A DNA stretch of 64,000 nt from Spinacia oleracea. Its lineage: Eukaryota > Streptophyta > Magnoliopsida > Caryophyllales > Amaranthaceae. Within the stretch, counting starts at the first letter, position 1; the number at the start of each line of letters is the position of its first letter. The translations under genes were made by a program, and so were the position numbers. The notes beneath the pieces were generated by a model. That model ran no database searches. It was not told where the DNA came from and saw nothing but the letters and a program-made list of their open reading frames with translations. The stretch spans positions 22,001,449 to 22,065,448 of the forward strand of contig NC_079491.1 in the NCBI RefSeq assembly GCF_020520425.1, given 5' to 3'. Shown in pieces: positions 1 through 10,129 of this stretch.

Positions 1-140
1 ATAATCGACAAAATATACTGAATTCAAAAGGTTCTTTGGTAAAATACTCCCATCAGACCCCAAAAGAAATAACAACAGAAAAGTCCCTGGACTGGTCATT
101 CTATGAGTCGATGTAAATAACAATTTCCCGCCATTTTCTC

Positions 141-148
141 TATAAATA
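141..148 (+). promoter_or_regulatory. TATA box of the MIZ1-like gene
   Basis: TATAAATA lies 116 bases upstream of the ATG at 264, which would put the transcription start near 170-175 and leave a 5' UTR of about 90 bases. Position and sequence fit a plant core promoter; no other candidate lies closer. Confidence 0.6.
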
Positions 149-263
149 CACACATCATATTGAGTGATTGAGTCTTCCACGTTTTCCCAAATCTGTTATT
201 CAAGATTTATCGTTTAATCCAAAAACCCCCCAAATTCTGTCAGCAAAAGAATTTCCCCCCAAA

Positions 264-1025
264 ATGACAAAGGTAGATTTCCTCCGTCGCATCCTCCTTG
301 GTTGCTTTACAATCACCACCACCCCCAACACCGCAACAACCACCCCTACCAACACTACAACCACCAAGAAACGCCTCAGTACTTCCCTAAGAGACGACAT
401 CCTCTTCGACACTTTCTACAAACCCCATGATTCTCCCACCTCTTGCTCCTCCCCAGCTTCCACCGCTAGCAGCGACGACAACGTCAGCGTCATCTCCAAC
501 CTTGCTCCGCCGCGCTTCTCCAAATCCATGGTCATCTGCACCTTCTTCGGCTACCGTGGTGGGTCCCACGTCTGGTTTTGTGTCCAACTCAACCGTCTCT
601 CTCCGAAACCATCCCTCCTTCTAGAACTTTCTCTCTCCACCCGAAACCTTGTTCAAGAGATGCGCAGCGGGCTCCTTCGTATCGCGTTAGAATGCAAGAG
701 TTTGGAGCTGAGTTCTTGCCCTCTTCAGTTGGTCCCTGTTTGGACTATGTTCTGCAATGGCCGTCGGGTCGGGTTTGCTACTCGACGAAAGCCCACTCAA
801 GAAACCCGGGAAATGTTGAAGAAGATGCAGAGCATTACGATGGGTGCGGGCGTAATTGTTGCTGAAGCTGAAGGTGAAGAAGAAAGAAGGGAAGAATTGA
901 TGTATATGCGGGCCAATTATGAGTGGGTTGTTGGTGGGGCCGATTCTGAATCGTTTCATTTGATGAGCCCGGATGACGGGCCGGGTCAAGAGCTCAGTGT
1001 TTTCTTGCTCAGATCTTGTGTGTAA
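264..1025 (+). CDS. MIZU-KUSSEI1-like (MIZ1/DUF617) protein, 253 aa
   Basis: Single-exon gene of the plant MIZ1 (DUF617) family. The founding Arabidopsis member is needed for root hydrotropism and acts at the endoplasmic reticulum; the biochemical role of most paralogues is unknown. The first ~90 residues are low-complexity (Thr/Asn/Pro, then Ser-rich). The conserved domain follows: GTFFGYR-like segment (here CTFFGYRGGSHVWFCVQ), the LLLELS block, LVQEMRSGLLRIALEC, VWTMFCNGRRVGFATRR, the MGAGVI block, ELMYMRANYE, DSESFHLMSPDDGPGQELSVFLLR close to the C terminus. The frame opens at 168 only with a TTG; the first ATG (264, MTKVDFLRR) has an A-rich context and follows a TATA box at 141, so I chose it. 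Length and intronless structure are typical. The tyrosine-to-histidine-type changes in the last block do not break the frame. Likely functional. Confidence 0.93.
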   Translation: MTKVDFLRRILLGCFTITTTPNTATTTPTNTTTTKKRLSTSLRDDILFDTFYKPHDSPTSCSSPASTASSDDNVSVISNLAPPRFSKSMVICTFFGYRGGSHVWFCVQLNRLSPKPSLLLELSLSTRNLVQEMRSGLLRIALECKSLELSSCPLQLVPVWTMFCNGRRVGFATRRKPTQETREMLKKMQSITMGAGVIVAEAEGEEERREELMYMRANYEWVVGGADSESFHLMSPDDGPGQELSVFLLRSCV

Positions 1026-1854
1026 AACAAGTAACTGAATGAGGGGTATTTTGGGTATGATTGATTTGATTTTTTCTCTATATTGTTAATTAGTTAGGGT
1101 TTTTGATTAATCCATTAGTTGTAGTTGTAATTTTTTAGGGATCAGAAAATTCTTGGGGTAATCTGTTTGTGGAGGTTTCCAAGAGAGAAAGGTGCTTGAA
1201 AACTAAGCGTTTTCTTACTCTGCTTTTGAGAGTGCAAACTTTATTGGGGCTGGAGCCGGTTTATCCTTTGTTAACCATGTTAGATGGATTTACTTGTTGT
1301 AAGAATGGAGCTTTGTAGTAGTCCGTAAAAGAGCGAAAGAGATTTATCATTTATGATTTTATGATATGAAAGTGGTGCAACATGAAAGCATAATGGTTTG
1401 ATAATGTGAAGAAATTATTGCTTTAATTTTGAAAGAGTAGCAAAAAGATTCCTATATTTAGTTGTGCCATCTTGTGTAACTGTAATGCCTTTTAATGGCA
1501 TGTGACTTTTACAGTTGAATTCTCACTTTGTTTTACTACTACTGAGTACTGAGTACTGAGTACTGAGTACTGAGTACGGAGTACCTCTTTCCTTTCCTTT
1601 CCCCTCACCTCCCTTTGGGGGTGTAAACTGTAAACTGTAAACTGTAAAGCCAGGTTATTTGACCATCTTTTTATTCAATGGTCAGAGTTTGACTTTTGTC
1701 TTATTATTCTCTTCAACTTCAACTGGCCTGGTTCAAAGACCTTGGTAGACCCCGTAAACAATACAGCAGCATCAGCATCAGCATCACTGATTCACAGCAT
1801 TGGATTATGTAACTAAACCAAACTACAGGGTAATAATGTAATATTGTTTATATA
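1026..1854. other. 3' UTR and intergenic stretch with short tandem repeats
   Basis: T-rich 3' UTR of the MIZ1-like gene runs to roughly 1400. A 7-bp tandem repeat (ACTGAGT, about five units, 1541-1577) and a second short one (TGTAAAC units, 1624-1647) follow. No reading frame or RNA gene is seen. Confidence 0.6.
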
Positions 1855-2162
1855 CTTACCTCCGTTTTATTATGATATTTACAATTACTATTTGCATAAA
1901 TATTAAGATAAAAAGGGAGAATGTGTAGAATATAATAAAATATGAACAAAGTAAAAGAAATAATCAGTATATAGAAAGATGGTTACGTGTAAAAAAAAAA
2001 AGAATAATGTAAGAGAAAGTGAGTAGAAAATTATAAATGTTACGGGGTAAAGGGGTAAGGTATTAAATTTTCATGTTCAAAAATAGTATAATGACAATGT
2101 AAAGAACACTATGAAATAGACTAAAACGAAAAATGTAAAGATAAATTTTGAAACGGATGTAG
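1855..2162. mobile_element. Degenerate Stowaway-type MITE
   Basis: Imperfect terminal inverted repeats (CTTACCTCCGTTTTATTATG at the left, AAACGGATGTAG at the right), each edge flanked by TA, AT-rich interior without coding capacity. This is the Tc1/mariner-type Stowaway signature (CTCCCTCCGT family) with mutated ends. Confidence 0.6.
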
Positions 2163-3054
2163 TATGTATTTCTAGCTTGTTCCGAAGTAGAGCTGTCAAA
2201 TAGGATCAACGTTTAGGACAAGCTTGTATTCTAGATTGATTTTGGTTTTGACTCAAGAAAAGTTGGCATTAAATAGAAAATAGAGGCATCAAACCTAAGT
2301 TTAGTTTTGGATATGATAGGGTATAAAAGAATTGTTTTTGTCTTTCAAAGAAAAAGTAACAAAATTGTTTATGCATAACTGGTGACTGCTTGATGAAGAA
2401 TTAAGGAGCACAATGATGAATGATGATGATCAAACCAAATCCTAAACTTTTTTTTATAGGGAATTACATGATATAAAATATATTTCCCATCATTTTTATG
2501 TAAGGTTCTGTTTTTGCCAGTTGCCATTCAATGTTTCCAATATACTATTGCTTACAATCATTCAATCACTAACATCCAATACATTGGAACCCAAGCCCAA
2601 GTCTACTAAAAGCTATCTTTTGTATGAAATCAATTCTTTTGAATAATTAGTTGTGTAACTTTTAGAAAATTAAAGCATACCATATGCTATTTTATAACTA
2701 AAGGGCATAATTTTTATCACATAAGGTCGATACTTGTGTAGTTTCAAGGGTATAATCACATAAAAGTTACGTAGTACAACATAATTAGTTGTAATGGATA
2801 AGATGTGTGCAAGGTTGTTGAAACATGATGCTTTTGGCATAGCCCTGGGAAACAACCAATGAAGGTCATGTTGGTTGTCATGAGTATTTACGCGCTTCTT
2901 GGGTTACAAGTAATGGTTTTTGATGTTAGCAAAACCATGCTAAATTATTACACATGACTATTCCATAAATACTCTTAAAGGACCTAAAAAATACCTTAGG
3001 TTGTTAATGGCCGAATTGATATGTGACTAGTGACTACCTCTACTGATGATCAAA
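2163..3054. other. Intergenic, nothing recognised
   Basis: AT-rich sequence without a supported gene. TAGAGCTGTCAAATAGG near 2191 looks like one end of a hAT-type MITE (compare 47478 and 60781), but no partner end is seen. Confidence 0.4.
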
Positions 3055-3168
3055 TGAGATTGGCCAGCCATAGATCATCTGCATCCTGAGGCTCAAGATA
3101 GATAGATAGATAGTAGTCTTACAAATTTGAGCCTCAGGATGCAGATTATCCATTTCTAACCAAACATA
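3055..3168 (-). ncRNA. MIR2111: MIR2111-like precursor hairpin, locus a
   Basis: On the minus strand a short hairpin has its 5' arm at 3128-3148 and its 3' arm around 3073-3095, with a loop of about 32 nt (GATA-rich). The 21-nt 5p sequence begins TAATCTGCATCCTGAGG and ends CTCA; the Arabidopsis miR2111-5p has the same first 17 bases and differs only at positions 18 and 20. Nineteen consecutive bases (3128-3146 with 3077-3095) pair perfectly. The Dicer-style star (3073-3093, 2-nt overhang) begins AGCCTCAGGATGCAG, resembling the known miR2111-3p. An imperfect lower stem of about 15-20 bp continues outward (TTGG...ATC against TTGG...ATC). miR2111 is established as a mobile phosphate/nitrogen-responsive miRNA that cleaves Kelch-repeat F-box mRNAs. 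No expression evidence is available here. Confidence 0.85.
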
Positions 3169-3201
3169 CATACATACATACATACATACATACATACATA
3201 C
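3164..3201. repeat. (CATA)n microsatellite
   Basis: About nine units of CATA immediately upstream (minus strand sense) of MIR2111 locus a, so it would sit in the 5' part of the primary transcript. Confidence 0.95.
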
Positions 3202-3324
3202 TATTTTGATGAAACAGATTGATCGAAGCTAGAAGGAAAGGAGAAAGGGCCGGTGTCATATGTGATATTTTGTGGTAGCTAGAAAAGAGATATGTTGATG
3301 ATCTATAGATGACAAGTTTGGGAA

Positions 3325-3486
3325 TGTGTATATATACTAGTCCAAATTGTACCAAGATGCAAAAGTCGAAAGTGGGATTATGCTGAGAAACGATTAACGA
3401 TGCTGTATCTGTCACTTATCAAGTTCGATTTTGTTCTCACTAAACCAATCATAGGTTGATACTCACTACTCCATCCGTGGATATTC
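3325..3486 (-). promoter_or_regulatory. Candidate MIR2111a promoter: TATA-like site plus P1BS-type element
   Basis: A TATA-like string (tgtatatatacta, around 3328-3340) lies about 180 bases upstream of the mature arm on the minus strand. GGATATTC at 3479-3486 matches the palindromic PHR1-binding P1BS consensus GNATATNC, 140 bases further up. P1BS control of phosphate-starvation miRNAs is established in Arabidopsis; the assignment here is inference, and one such 8-mer is expected about every 3 kb in AT-rich DNA. Confidence 0.35.
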
Positions 3487-6306
3487 TTCAGCATTTTTTA
3501 ACAATACTAATTCTTGTACACTATTTGTCAGTTTGTTTACAAAACTCGAGCCTTAGGTTTCTGACAACAGCTAGCTTCTTGCTTAAGCTGAACCAATGTA
3601 CGAAGTTTGAGTTGTCTAATCACAGTTATCTTCTTGTAAAAGGACATTAGAGCTCAGCTTTCCATTCTAACTAGTTTAAGTCATACTCGTTACATACTTG
3701 AGTCATGTATGATACTCAGTGTATGTCAACTTATTTTTTTGGATCATTTCAGCCTGTCAGATAGAATTGAAGCAGCTTCTAGTGTTTTGATAAACAAAGT
3801 TTAAGTATGTTATAAAATCATGTATATTGATTTGTTTCATTATTTAATATACATCTTACCCTTTATCAGTCTGTTTTTAATTTTGTAAAGTAGAAATTAA
3901 GGTAGATTAATGATTATAATCTATGAAGTGTATAATATGATGTAGAACAAAGCAAGTACAGTGCTAGTCATATTTTATAGAAAGATGTTCTCCAATCAGA
4001 TCAATATTACTTTTGGTTGAGTTCAGGTTACAGTATCATTGCGACAGATGTATTCAAAGGAATGAGTATTATTGATTGAAATACTTTGTAAGTTTGTAGT
4101 ACATATAGTCATGTAAAAGACTGATAGACTGATAGATTCTTACTAGATAATATGTACGTACTAGACACTGTGAAGCAGACGTAAACCTTGTGCAATCCAT
4201 AATTTCACATGAAACAAAAATACATGTTGGACAAACACAGCTTTAGCTTGATAAACTATTTTAGCTAGGACTGCTAGATCTACAGTTATGTTCAGCTGCC
4301 AACCGGATTCCAGCACCAAAAGCTGTGTTTTCGAGCAAGGAGCAGGCCATCAGACAAGAAAGACTCACAAATAAAGGTCAAAATTGTCAATTTACTTAAG
4401 TGTTACATACCAAGTATGAAACATGTTAACTCTAATGTTTTTCCAAATGAAGAAACTGGCTTTGGTACTACTCTTATCATTCTTCAGTATCAGTTTTCGG
4501 CTGTTAGAGGATAGCAGGCCTAAGGAAGGCTAGGAAGATGTGAAACCGACCTTAGGGGAATAATATTATACGAAGTATTTCATTTATGTAAATCTTTAGA
4601 AGTTTGTATTAATCAGAGGTTCTGACAAATTATTTTGAGAGATCAAGAGCCAACATATACTAATTCACTGACAAAGGAATCTGCACGTACCAATGGCATA
4701 ATGCCAAGATAAGGTTCTCTAATCCAGCATCTTGATTGATATTGATATTGATATTGATATTGATATTGATATTCTTCTTCCTTTACAAGAACAAGGACAC
4801 AAATATTTTGACTAGTTTCTTTACCAACGACTTTGGATATTCCATGGCATTTCTTCTTGGTAACAATTGTGCTTCTCATGTCTTATTCTATCTAATAAAC
4901 ACCAACAGAAGGCGAACTGTGTTAGACCGGCTTAGATTGTTGACAAGTCTTTATGTATTTTAGATCATGTTGTTTGAGGTAATTAAGGTCGGCTGTATTG
5001 TCTTTCAATATTCGTGTGGTATATATATGTATATCCCATTCCTTTTTCCAAAAAGCTAAGGGGGTGAGACAACAGACAATAGTGATTACCAAGCTTGGGA
5101 GTGCCTGCTTCTGATTCGTTGGAAACACCCATTATTTTACTGGTTTAACATTTAGAATCTGTTATGTCAACATTGTTGCACCATTATAATAAATTAATGT
5201 TAACATTTGTGAAACTCATAATTTAACCCAAGTTTGAGTTAAGGCTGGCTGTTACGCCTTTTAGACAATGACCATGTACATTATCACGTTTATGTAAAAC
5301 AACTTGGAAAAATATGAACAACATACTAAGGCGGGCTAGAACTATGCACAAAACAACACAGTTCAAAAAAAAAATTAACTTTTTCTCTTTTCGAATATCT
5401 TCATGTCCCAACCAGATCATGTTATGTACTACACCGTGTTAAATAGGGACTTAAATCTGCAGGTTTCTTGAGCACCCGAGAAGCACACTTGTAAACTTTT
5501 CTCATACCAAATCAGTTGTCACGCGTCCTCATATTTTCTCATTCACCTAGGCTAATACTCGTTGCCACTTCCACCATGAACAAGCTCATTCTTTGTAAAG
5601 TTTTAGGCAGTATACACCAACTTTGGTTTAATTTTTCTTTTGTCAGGCTTGTGGTGGGAGTCAAGGCCCCTAGTTTATTACTGTAATTTGTTCTCGTCTG
5701 TTTTTCCCCTGTGTTTTGTCTAATCTAATTGAAAATGTTTGGCATGATACTTCAATTGTGTTTAAAAGAACTTGAAATGACTTGATTTAGGAAGCTACTT
5801 TGAGAATTGTTGCGAAATCAAGAGCTTTGTTTTATTAACCAAACCTTAAGTGAATCATGCTTACAAGTTAACAAAACAATTAGCCTTTACTGATACTTGG
5901 TATAAAATCACAATACAAAGTAGCTTGCAGAACTACAAAGTTCATATTAAATCTTAACAGTATAATATTTCAGCAGCCACCAATGAAGCACTCAAGCAGC
6001 CAGGGTACCTTGCAATCTTGCACACACTTTCCCCTGCAAAAAATAAACAATGACCTGATAATAATTGCTGGTTCAGATGCTTTGCATTCTTCGCAGTTTG
6101 TGGACTGTATGTTATACTCTGAACTCATCTGCACAGTGTTAGTAGTGAAGAATTGAAGACCAACCCTACTGATAGTAATCTGTTACTGATAATTAAATCC
6201 AAAATACAGTCTAAATAGATTAATTAGTTACAGTCTTGCGTAATTGCACTAATAGGCAACCAAGAACATTTTATTGAAACTCTTATTTTAGTAGTAGGTC
6301 ATCTGC
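3487..6306. other. Intergenic with a (GATATT)n microsatellite
   Basis: No protein gene is supported; the reading frames here are short and unlike known proteins. A (GATATT)6 run sits at about 4736-4771. Two more P1BS-type 8-mers occur (GGATATTC 4835-4842, GTATATCC 5029-5036). A stretch near 4690-4735 (...ataaggttctcta..., ...ccagcatc...) resembles sequence near 7635-7675, upstream of the second MIR2111 hairpin, suggesting that the two miRNA neighbourhoods are old duplicates. Confidence 0.4.
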
Positions 6307-6820
6307 TTTAATAATTTATTACTTGACGTGTTGCAATTTGCAGCCAAGTTTGTTTAATCAATTTATAATATGCATATATAGATTCTAATCGACAAACTGT
6401 ATCAAATCAAAGCTTTTACTGGAATATAATCCTTTAGTTTCTAGCCAATAAGTTTTTAACTTTTCAGATGGATTGAAGATCCATTGTTCTGTAAGTATAC
6501 TAGCATCTCAATATCTATTAAGTTTTTTGTCGTTCTTTCTTGTCAAAACTCATGGAAGATTACATTGGAAGTGTCAAGTTCAAGTTAGAAAGTTATATGA
6601 TTGTCAGGATGATGACTTAATTTCTTCCTCATTTTTGTGCTCAGTTATATGTCTATAACTGAATAACGGATACTGTTAAATGAAGTATATATATCTTCTT
6701 AACAATGTCTCAGAGATTAACTATATTAGCTGTTAAGTACATAATTGTAGATTCCTGGATTCATTTTGTTGATTACCTCGCGTCCTTTTATATTATAGAA
6801 GTACAAACCTTAATGCAGTG

Positions 6821-6992
6821 TTTTTTTTTTTTTTTTTTTTGGTGTTAGCATCCGGTTCACCCTTAGGGCTAATCTGGATTCGGGGCGAGTTCTGGGTGGT
6901 TAGGTTCTAGTCCCCTCCCAATTGTTGTTGCGGGGGATCGAACACGGGTTCTCCCTACCAAATTCAGCCCCAATCACCACTGAACCAACAAG
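6821..6992 (-). mobile_element. tRNA-derived SINE (copy 1)
   Basis: Minus-strand SINE of about 150 bp ending in a 20-base A tail (T run 6821-6840). The RNA polymerase III boxes are clear: box A TGGTTCAGTGG (6977-6987) fits TRGYNNARNNG and box B GTTCGATCC (6935-6943) fits GWTCRANNC, 33 bases apart. Flanks share only a short 'cact' run, so the target duplication is uncertain. Not a tRNA gene: no cloverleaf, and it has a poly(A) tail. Confidence 0.8.
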
Positions 6993-7354
6993 CAAGTGTC
7001 AATATAAGACTTATTGTAACTTGCATGGTATCCAAGTTGTATTTGTTTTTAAAGATGCACCCCAGTTAATCAAGAGTATCCAATCAACTAGATGTGGAGA
7101 GAGTATATATATATATTCAATGGCTTCGTCGATCACTTGTACTGATTGGATAAACTCATAAACTACAAAGCTAAACTGCTGCTGAAAGCCATGCATGAGA
7201 TGGTGATTTGCTGCAGAAGTGTAGTTTATATCAGGACAGCAAGTTAATATATAAAATGAAAGAATAAACCTGGAGGAGTCATGTTCACATCCAGCTGTTC
7301 TTCTTCCAGAAACTTTCTGACAAAGAAACATACTCAAAAGGCTAATGAAGTAGA

Positions 7355-7475
7355 GTGCCCTTGGCAAGAAACAGATCATCTGCATCTAGAGGCTCAGAAA
7401 TGATGTATAGAAGCTAGTTATGATTCCACTGCATGTTTTGAGCCTCAGGATGCAGATTACCCTTTTCCAACCAAG
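7355..7475 (-). ncRNA. MIR2111: MIR2111-like precursor hairpin, locus b (copy 1)
   Basis: Minus-strand hairpin with the same 21-nt 5p sequence as locus a at 7439-7459 (TAATCTGCATCCTGAGG then CTCA). The opposite arm is 7374-7396, its predicted star starting AGCCTCTAGATGCAG. The duplex has a small internal mismatch (CT opposite TA) and the loop is about 42 nt. A lower stem (CTTGG...GAAA against CTTGG...GAAA) is present. Loop and flanks differ widely from locus a while the 21-nt segment is identical, which is the conservation pattern of a real miRNA gene. A TATA-like TATAAATTG (minus strand, 7594-7602) lies about 140 bases upstream of the mature arm. Confidence 0.85.
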
Positions 7476-7593
7476 AAAAGATGTCAAGATTAACTAGACA
7501 TGAACGATGACAAAGATCCATAAGTTGCTGATATCTGTCAAGTTTAAACCATGGGAGTGAGTTGCTACTACTGTCAGTCATAATAACAAGAGG

Positions 7594-7602
7594 CAATTTA
7601 TA
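7594..7602 (-). promoter_or_regulatory. TATA-like site upstream of MIR2111b (copy 1)
   Basis: TATAAATTG on the minus strand, placed to start transcription about 100 bases before the hairpin. The equivalent site is present in copy 2 near 15677-15685. No clear P1BS element was found upstream; AGATATTC near 7753 is one base off. Confidence 0.3.
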
Positions 7603-8180
7603 CAGGTTTTATGTGAGTTACCTGGTGGGGCATACGGCATAAGGTTCTCTTACATCTAGCAGCATCAGTCATTCTTGGTTTTATAAGAAGCATCCTCTTT
7701 TTCAGTAGAAAATAATGTTTAGACTAGACTGCTTTTTTCTTGAAAGAAAAAGAAGATATTCTATTGGCATCATTTAGATACTAATAACATTCACGTCTGT
7801 TTTCTTTTTGTTTTTTACCATTGCCACAACCTAGTCGCCACAAAAATAATGAGGTAATTGGACTCATCCTCATTGTTTGTTTTTGTAATAAAATCACTTG
7901 GAATATGTCTTATGATATGCTGTGTTTTGTTTTCCTACAGAGAATATTGACTGTTTACTAACACATCTCAAGTGTTATACGTATTCTTCTTCTTAAAGCA
8001 ACAGAGAAAACTCTGCTTCTACCTACAGTCTGGATCAGTGAAAATTATTTTATTTAAGCTCCAGAAAACAGCATAAATACTCAAAGTTTTACTTTCGGTA
8101 AGAAATGTCAGATACATTCATTTTATGCAATTTTTCTAATGTTGGCCTAAATTGAAGTGTGCATTTATCATGACAATGTC

Positions 8181-8240
8181 CACTGTCCGGTGTCGAGTAT
8201 ATAGCAGAGACACTGTCCGGTGTCGAGTATATAACAGATA
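8181..8240. repeat. 30-bp direct repeat, two units
   Basis: CACTGTCCGGTGTCGAGTAT followed by ata and a variable tail occurs twice in tandem, just beyond the 3' end of the nucleoredoxin-like pseudogene. Repeated again in copy 2 near 16264-16323. Confidence 0.9.
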
Positions 8241-9774
8241 GAAACGAGGTAGATGAACATTAGACAATATGAAAAGTCGAAAGTTATAGAGATGATATTA
8301 CTATTGAAAATAATTCATGAAGTCAAGGTGTGCGTGAGAACGGAGTTGATCAATGACATCCTGGCGCAGAGTATCAGCAAATGGAAAAACAGTTGAGCCC
8401 TTACTCTTTAGACGTTCTCGAGCGTCAAGTGTCCAAAGCTGGCCATTTTGATCAAATCCGACAAGGGCATTAGATACTCCTCTCTCACCAAATAGTTGCT
8501 TCTCCTATCCTCCGTGCCGCTATAGGCAACTCGCCCCAGTTTGTGGCTTACAGAGTTGTTAAACGGAAAACACCACCAACATGCGTTACAATCCCGCAAC
8601 ATACTATCAATTTTGGCCATAAATACCTCAAGGTCAAGACAGTCACCAAAGGGCATGTAAACCAGTACAATTTCAAACGCCAGCGACTTCTTTTGGCATT
8701 CTTTATAGACGTCATCCAGCTCGGAAATAAAATCTCCTTCCCAACACAAGTACAACCCAACAACCTTCCCTTTGAGTTGCGAGATACAAGTCGATGATAT
8801 TGATGAATTAGTTTTACCAAGAACAAAAGTGGAATTGCACTGCAAAAGTCCCTCAAGCGTGGACGTAGAGGAAGTTTTCCAATATGGGATGTCCGGTTTG
8901 CCAAGTTTGTGTAGACAATCTTGAGTAAAGGGAAAGGCCTCAGCTCCACAATTCAGTACAACACTAGAAAGACAACCATTTTCATGGAGCAAAACACTTC
9001 CATTGGAATTCAAAAGGAGACATTTAAAACCACCACGACCAAGGTTAAGGTACCTGCATATAAAGTCACGGCGTTTTGAGTCCTTGAACGGTACCGCAAG
9101 ACACCAACTAGGAAACCCAGACAAGAAGTGATCGAAAATCCCCTCATAATTGGCCAAAGTGTTCATCTTTGCTACCACTACCATCTCAAGATTGTCTTTA
9201 GAATACAATTCAGAACATGTAGTTATCAGAGACTGGAGATAGAGAGAATCATCGTCTACACGGAAGATAGGCACATGAAAACAACAAACCATAATGTTCT
9301 TGTTACTAAACATCTTCTCCTCAACTTCAACTCGATCGCCACAAATTCGATCAAGGTAATTCATCTCACCATCACCAGACAACAAGGATATAACATTAAA
9401 CTGCTGCCCGATCTCAATGATAGATTGCAAACCTGCTTTTGATTCAGAAACATCATCAGGATATTTGGGTATAACAGCTCCCAATTTTTTAGCTACAGGA
9501 TTAATTTTTAAATATAGGCGGGTCCGGGAATACATTTCCTGCCCCTTGATCACAGGCCACATTGTTTTTACTAGTTTGTCAAAGAAACCTATAAAATCCA
9601 TGGAACTCTCTGCGAAAAACTCATGCAGATGGTTGAAAGAAAAGTCGGGACGTCCATTCAGCAAAATGTTTCCTTTGCCATTCAGAACGACACATTTAAA
9701 GAAATCAGCATCACATAAGTCAAGGCGCTCGCATATCAAGTTACAACGGCACGAGTCCTCGAATGGTACTATAA

Positions 9775-10086
9775 GAGCATCTCCAATGGTTGTAGTTAGG
9801 GACTAGCTTGAAATTTATAAAAGTTTCAAGCTAATAGCTAGACCATTGGAGTGCAAATAATAAATTAGCTTGGCCAAGCAAATTAGCTTGTTTAAGCTAA
9901 TTTGCTTGACAACTAGCTACTAAAGTTGTCAAATAATTAATTGACAAGTGGGACAAGTGAAACTAATTTAATTAACAAGCTAGTTGCTATCCATTGGAGC
10001 ACAAATTAGCTAGACAATGAAATAGCTTGAAATCTTATGTGGCATAATAAGCTAATTATCAAATTAGCTTACTATTGGAGATGCTC
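9775..10086. mobile_element. PIF/Harbinger-type MITE inside the nucleoredoxin-like frame (copy 1)
   Basis: 312 bp with terminal inverted repeats GAGCATCTCCAATGG and CTATTGGAGATGCTC, flanked by the 3-bp target duplication TAA (9772-9774 and 10087-10089). This is the Tourist/Harbinger-like pattern. The interior is built from repeated 'aagctaatttgcttg'-like words and has no coding capacity. Confidence 0.9.
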
Positions 10087-10129
10087 TAAGACACCAAGAG
10101 GGCAACAAGGACAGCACCATCTCTTTATT

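Noticed and set aside
168-263. N-terminal extension of the MIZ1-like frame
   Set aside because: It opens with TTG, lies next to the expected transcription start, and family members start near the downstream ATG at 264.
6935-6990. Possible tRNA gene from box A and box B matches
   Set aside because: No cloverleaf or anticodon stem; followed by a non-tRNA body and poly(A) tail, so it is a SINE.
7011-7385. 124-aa minus-strand frame (repeated at 15094)
   Set aside because: Overlaps the MIR2111b star arm, has no recognisable domain, and is explained as a chance frame in a duplicated region.
8543-9806. Plus-strand frames opposite the nucleoredoxin-like exon
   Set aside because: Shadow frames of the minus-strand coding sequence.
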